From the NCBI RefSeq assembly GCF_001591605.1, contig NZ_BCVF01000002.1, forward strand, positions 115,299 through 179,298: a stretch of DNA of 64,000 nucleotides, read 5' to 3'. Origin of the DNA: Bacillus badius NBRC 15713 (GTDB taxonomy: Bacteria; Bacillota; Bacilli; Bacillales; Domibacillaceae). A model generated the notes under the pieces. That model ran no database searches and was not told the origin of the DNA. It saw only the letters and a list, made by a program, of their open reading frames with translations. Shown piece by piece: positions 60,385-64,000 of the stretch. The number at the start of each line of letters is the position of its first letter. Within the stretch, counting starts at the first letter, position 1. The translations under genes and the position numbers were made by a program.

Positions 60385-61894
60385 ATTTATCAGTGTATTT
60401 AATGATCGAAAGACAGATGTGCTGCAATCACTGCTCGAGCATGTGCAACTTTCTTTCATCTCCTTGTTTTTTGCCGTCATCATTGCGATTCCTTTAGGGA
60501 TTTACTTAACCCGTCACAAGAAGGCAGCCGAGAGCATTATCGGCGTGACAGCTGTGCTGCAGACGATTCCGTCGCTGGCTTTACTGGGATTGATGATTCC
60601 AGTGTTCGGCATCGGGCGTGTTCCCGCCATTATCGCTCTCGTTGTGTATGCTCTTCTTCCAATTTTGCGTAATACATATACAGGAATTACCGGAGTCGAT
60701 CCATCACTGCTTGAAGCATCCAGAGCCTTGGGCATGAAAAGCTATCAGCAATTAATCAAGGTAGAGCTTCCGCTCGCTATGCCGGTGATCATGGCGGGGA
60801 TTCGGACCGCGATGGTATTGATTGTTGGAACGGCGACTCTCGCGGCTTTGATCGGAGCAGGAGGCCTTGGCGATATCATTTTGCTTGGCATCGACCGCAA
60901 TAATACCTCTTTAATTATTTTAGGAGCGGTCCCGGCAGCATTGCTCGCTATCTTTTTTGATATGGTGCTGAAAGCCGCTGAGAATGTCTCATTTAAACGC
61001 TCCTTAACGATCGCAGGAATCGCAGTTGTGGCAGCCTGCGCGATTCTGCTTGCCCCGTCGCTGATGAAATCAAAAGAAGAAACAGTCGTGATTGCCGGGA
61101 AGCTTGGCAGTGAACCGGAAATATTAATGAATATGTATAAACTGCTGATCGAGCAAGACACCGACCTGGAGGTGGAATTAAAGCCGGGGCTCGGAAAAAC
61201 CTCTTTTGTGTTTAATGCTTTACGTGCAAAAGAGATTGATATTTACCCGGAATTCACCGGAACGGCGATCGCTGAATTTTTAAAAGAGGAGGCAAAAAGC
61301 ACCGATCAGAAAGCTGTGTACAAGCAAGCGCAATCCGGCTTGCTGAAAAAATATGATATGGCGCTGCTTCGTCCGATGGCTTACAACAATACGTATGCCT
61401 TAGCTGTTCCCGAACAAACGGCCAAAGACCTTCAACTAAACAAGATATCCGATTTAAAAAAAGCAGAAGGGCAAATGAAAGCCGGCTTTACATTGGAATT
61501 TGCTGATCGTGAAGATGGCTATCGCGGCATTCAAAAAAAATACAACCTGCGCTTTCCGTCCGTCCAAACAATGGAGCCTAAGCTGCGCTATCAAGCGATT
61601 AAATCAGGCGATATTAATTTAATAGATGCCTACTCCACGGACAGTGAATTACAGCAGTTCCGTTTAACGGTGTTAGAAGACGATCTTCAGATGTTTCCTC
61701 CCTATCAAGGAGCTCCACTGCTAAGAAAAGAAACACTGAAAAAGCATCCGGAGCTCGAAAAAACGTTAAACAAGCTTGCCGGCAAAGTGACAGATGACCA
61801 AATGCGGAAGATGAACTACGAAGTGAATGTGAACGACCAGAAGCCGGAAGAAGTGGCACGGGACTTTTTAGAGGCGGAAGGGCTTTTGAATTAG
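60377..61894 (+). CDS. ABC permease-substrate-binding protein fusion (EgtU/OpuF type)
   Basis: A 505-residue fusion: an N-terminal permease domain with about six helices (residues 20-215), then a substrate-binding domain (about 230-505). The binding domain has the segments GFTLEFADREDGYRG, YQAIKSGDINLIDAYST and VLEDDLQMFPPYQGAPLL, which resemble the EgtU ergothioneine-binding protein of streptococci and Listeria more than glycine betaine binders; aromatic cage residues of betaine binders are not obvious. ATG 60377 follows AAGGAGAGAAG. Function as an ergothioneine transporter is a strong lead but not proven. Confidence 0.82.
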   Translation: MDKFISVFNDRKTDVLQSLLEHVQLSFISLFFAVIIAIPLGIYLTRHKKAAESIIGVTAVLQTIPSLALLGLMIPVFGIGRVPAIIALVVYALLPILRNTYTGITGVDPSLLEASRALGMKSYQQLIKVELPLAMPVIMAGIRTAMVLIVGTATLAALIGAGGLGDIILLGIDRNNTSLIILGAVPAALLAIFFDMVLKAAENVSFKRSLTIAGIAVVAACAILLAPSLMKSKEETVVIAGKLGSEPEILMNMYKLLIEQDTDLEVELKPGLGKTSFVFNALRAKEIDIYPEFTGTAIAEFLKEEAKSTDQKAVYKQAQSGLLKKYDMALLRPMAYNNTYALAVPEQTAKDLQLNKISDLKKAEGQMKAGFTLEFADREDGYRGIQKKYNLRFPSVQTMEPKLRYQAIKSGDINLIDAYSTDSELQQFRLTVLEDDLQMFPPYQGAPLLRKETLKKHPELEKTLNKLAGKVTDDQMRKMNYEVNVNDQKPEEVARDFLEAEGLLN

Positions 61895-62049
61895 AAAAAA
61901 TTGGTTGGACAAAGAATTGAAAATGTTTTACAATAATTTTGCAATAAACTATTGTTAAAAGATTCTAAAAAATTGTACAATGTTTTGTATACTATTATTT
62001 TATCACTTTACTTTCAATAAATTCATCTACAGCAAGGAGACAGTGCGAC

Positions 62050-63141
62050 ATGAAAGAACAGACTATCCAACTCAACCTAAGTCCTGAAAAAAAATCGAAA
62101 CCGAAAGCAGAAGAACTTGGCTTCGGGAAAATATTCACGGACCACATGTTTATTATGGATTACACGGAAGGGCAGGGCTGGCATGATCCTCGGATCGTTC
62201 CTTATGAGCCGCTTTCATTGGACCCGGCCTGCATGGTCTTTCATTACGGCCAAACTGTGTTTGAAGGATTAAAGGCCTATTTAACAGAAGAGGGTCGGGT
62301 ATTGTTATTCCGACCAAAGAAAAACTTTGAGCGCTTAAACCGTTCCAACGAGCGTCTGTGCATCCCTCCGGTGGATGAAGAGTTTGCTTTGGAAGCGCTG
62401 AAACAATTAATTTCAGTTGAGAAAGAATGGATTCCAAAAGCGGAAGGCACATCGCTTTACATTCGCCCATTTATCATTTCGACAGAGCCGTTCCTTGGGG
62501 TAGCGCCATCCAGCCAATACAAGTTCATCATTATCTTGTCGCCGGTAGGTGCTTATTACAAAGAAGGCATTCATCCAGTTAAAATTTTGGTCGAAAACCA
62601 ATTTGTCCGGGCGGTAGCCGGTGGAACAGGTGAAGCAAAAACAGCAGGAAACTATGCGTCCAGCTTAAAAGCGCAAGAAGTCGCCGATCGCCAAGGATAC
62701 ACACAAGTCTTATGGCTGGACGGCCTGGAAAAGAAGTACATTGAAGAGGTCGGCAGCATGAACGTCTTCTTTAAAATCAACGGAGAAATCGTCACTCCTG
62801 CGCTGAACGGCAGTATTTTAGAGGGCGTAACGAGAAACTCTGTGATCGAGCTGTTAAAATCTTGGAACCTGCCGGTGATTGAACGCCGTGTAGCAATGGA
62901 AGAAATTTACGAAGCCTATAAAGCCGGACAGCTGGAAGAAGCATTTGGCACAGGAACGGCAGCCGTCATTTCTCCAATCGGCGAGCTATTCTGGAATGAT
63001 GAAAAAATGATCATCAACGAGGGAGTTACAGGACCGGTTGCTAAAAAGCTTTACAGCTCCATTACGAACATTCAAAGCGGGAAAGAGCCTGATCCATTTA
63101 ACTGGACTGTAGAAGTTGACCAATATGCAGAAGCAAAATAA
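62050..63141 (+). CDS. ilvE: Branched-chain amino acid aminotransferase
   Basis: A 363-residue fold-type IV PLP enzyme. PLP Lys197 is in GEAKTAGNYASSL, and EEVGSMNVFF and GTGTAAVISP close the active site. It transaminates Leu, Ile and Val. It resembles the larger (YwaA/IlvK-type) Bacillus enzymes in length. Single gene with an AAGGAGACAG site. CodY control is possible, but no good CodY box was seen. Confidence 0.92.
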   Translation: MKEQTIQLNLSPEKKSKPKAEELGFGKIFTDHMFIMDYTEGQGWHDPRIVPYEPLSLDPACMVFHYGQTVFEGLKAYLTEEGRVLLFRPKKNFERLNRSNERLCIPPVDEEFALEALKQLISVEKEWIPKAEGTSLYIRPFIISTEPFLGVAPSSQYKFIIILSPVGAYYKEGIHPVKILVENQFVRAVAGGTGEAKTAGNYASSLKAQEVADRQGYTQVLWLDGLEKKYIEEVGSMNVFFKINGEIVTPALNGSILEGVTRNSVIELLKSWNLPVIERRVAMEEIYEAYKAGQLEEAFGTGTAAVISPIGELFWNDEKMIINEGVTGPVAKKLYSSITNIQSGKEPDPFNWTVEVDQYAEAK

Positions 63142-63199
63142 AAAAAGCTTTTTCATCAGCTGATTTCATTGATAAGCAGCTAACTATCGTTTAGAACAG

Positions 63200-63238
63200 G
63201 GAGAAGCTAGTCGCCATGCGATCAGCTTCTCTTTTTTT
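63200..63238 (+). terminator. Intrinsic terminator
   Basis: GAGAAGCT with AGCTTCTC and a T run, about 60 bases after ilvE. Confidence 0.75.
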
Positions 63239-63309
63239 ATCTCTTCACAGGGGTGGCCTGTAGTTTATTCATGTTAGAGCATAAATACATATAGAGGAGA
63301 GGGAAGACC

Positions 63310-63867
63310 ATGTTTGTACATAAAGTCGATGAAAATTTATCCTTGAAGTTAATTGAGTTGAATGATGCTGAAAGAATTTTTGAACTAACGGACCAATCGA
63401 GAAGCTATTTAAGAGAATGGCTGCCCTGGGTAGACGGAACAACTAAAGTGGAAGATTCACAAGAATTTATCAAAATTTGTTTAAAAGGCTATGCTGAAAA
63501 TAAGAGTATGAATACGGTAATATTATTTGATGGAGAAATCGTCGGCGTTGCCGGTTTTAACAGCATCAATTGGTCCAATAAAACCGTTCAAATAGGCTAT
63601 TGGCTCGCAGAAGGATATCAAGGAAAGGGAATTATGACAAAGACTGCTAAGGCGCTGACTGACTATGCTTTCAGCCGCCTGCATTTAAATAAAGTGGAGA
63701 TACGGGCTGCTGTGGGGAATCAAAAAAGCAGAAGCGTTCCTGCAAGGCTGGGGTTTGTAGAAGAGGGCATCATCAGACAGGCAGAATGGTTATATGATCA
63801 TTATACAGATCACGTGGTTTACGGGATTTTAGCAAATGAATGGAAAGAAAAGCAAGGCAAGCAATAA
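63310..63867 (+). CDS. RimL/YdaF-type GNAT acetyltransferase
   Basis: A 185-residue GNAT of the RimJ/RimL group: SYLREWLPWVDGT near residue 33, acetyl-CoA loop EGYQGKGIMTKTAK, and GNQKSRSVPARLGF. These acetylate ribosomal protein N-termini or related substrates. Single gene with AGAGGAGAGGG upstream. Confidence 0.85.
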   Translation: MFVHKVDENLSLKLIELNDAERIFELTDQSRSYLREWLPWVDGTTKVEDSQEFIKICLKGYAENKSMNTVILFDGEIVGVAGFNSINWSNKTVQIGYWLAEGYQGKGIMTKTAKALTDYAFSRLHLNKVEIRAAVGNQKSRSVPARLGFVEEGIIRQAEWLYDHYTDHVVYGILANEWKEKQGKQ

Positions 63868-63893
63868 CGTATAAGAGAGATGGCCAGCCAAAC

Positions 63894-63917
63894 AAGCACC
63901 TGTATGAACAGGTGCTT
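63894..63917 (+). terminator. Intrinsic terminator-like hairpin
   Basis: AAGCACCTGT pairs with ACAGGTGCTT over a 4-base loop, just after the RimL-type gene. No T run of note. Confidence 0.6.
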
Positions 63918-63918
63918 C

Positions 63919-63970
63919 AGACTGCAGACAAAGTCAATGAAAATGGAAGTTTGTCTACAGTCTTTTTTAT
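63919..63970 (+). terminator. Intrinsic terminator
   Basis: AGACTGCAGACAAA pairs with TTTGTCTACAGTCT (one mismatch) and ends in a T run. Confidence 0.7.
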
Positions 63971-63990
63971 TTTCTTGCGGAGGGGTCCTG

Positions 63991-64000
63991 TTGCTTTCCA
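63991..64000 (+). CDS. Possible start of a gene cut by the window edge
   Basis: TTG at 63991 has a GCGGAGGGG ribosome site five bases upstream; only three codons are visible. Weak call. Confidence 0.25.

Noticed and set aside
61895..62049. CodY box before the branched-chain aminotransferase
   Set aside because: The best site has about five mismatches in 15; too weak to list.

Overview
The window looks like chromosome of a moderate-GC, spore-forming member of the Bacillaceae. Support comes from AGGAGG-type ribosome sites with frequent TTG/GTG starts, intrinsic terminators, a proline T-box leader on proBA, MntR and Fur boxes of Bacillus type, FosB, YtvI, YfkAB, YqhV, DUF3900 and MocR-type regulators. 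The species cannot be fixed from sequence alone. No rRNA, tRNA, CRISPR array or intact mobile element was seen.

Layout. 0-4.3 kb: small housekeeping and hypothetical genes, an SGNH hydrolase, a catalytically dead NlpC/P60-like secreted protein, a coiled-coil protein, YqhV and fosfomycin-resistance FosB. 3.7-7.3 kb: a minus-strand block of two XRE-cupin regulators flanking an M19 dipeptidase and a DUF819 membrane protein. 7.4-11.6 kb: an aromatic-ring dioxygenase/DoxX pair, a two-component system and a YdhK-type lipoprotein. 11.7-16.8 kb: an ArsR-type regulator with two MFS exporters and two GNATs. 17-21.2 kb: GlpQ, a divergent PAP2 protein and the feoA-feoB-small-Cys-protein iron operon under a Fur box. 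21.3-26.3 kb: SDR, two immunity-like genes, DUF1259, a LysE exporter with its divergent MocR regulator, and a GNAT. 26.6-31.7 kb: S-layer-homology protein, K+ channel, lipoprotein, MFS, C39-like protein.

31.9-44.3 kb is the accessory part. It holds single-gene transcription units (VOC, DinB, GNAT), several immunity-like genes with no toxin gene, a holin-like type I toxin locus, an unrecognised 404-residue protein, a diguanylate cyclase, an SDR/LysR pair, and three broken genes: a frameshifted DUF2199 gene, a frameshifted and truncated tyrosine recombinase in an AT-rich patch beside a GNAT, and a hypothetical gene with internal damage.

44.3-64 kb returns to core-like content: DUF3900, a second MocR regulator, MsrA, YtvI, an MntR-controlled Mn2+ ABC transporter, radical-SAM YfkAB, a repeat-bearing lipoprotein, proBA with its T-box, a CoA-type Nudix hydrolase, a PAS sensor kinase, an EgtU/OpuF-type ABC transporter (ATPase plus permease-binding-protein fusion), a branched-chain aminotransferase and a RimL-type acetyltransferase.

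No complete new system is obvious. The best leads are the pseudoenzyme at 1.7 kb, the Hol-Tox locus at 34.7 kb, the toxin-less immunity genes, the XRE-cupin/dipeptidase/DUF819 locus, the duplicated operator-like motif at 7.3 kb and the 404-residue protein at 37.1 kb.
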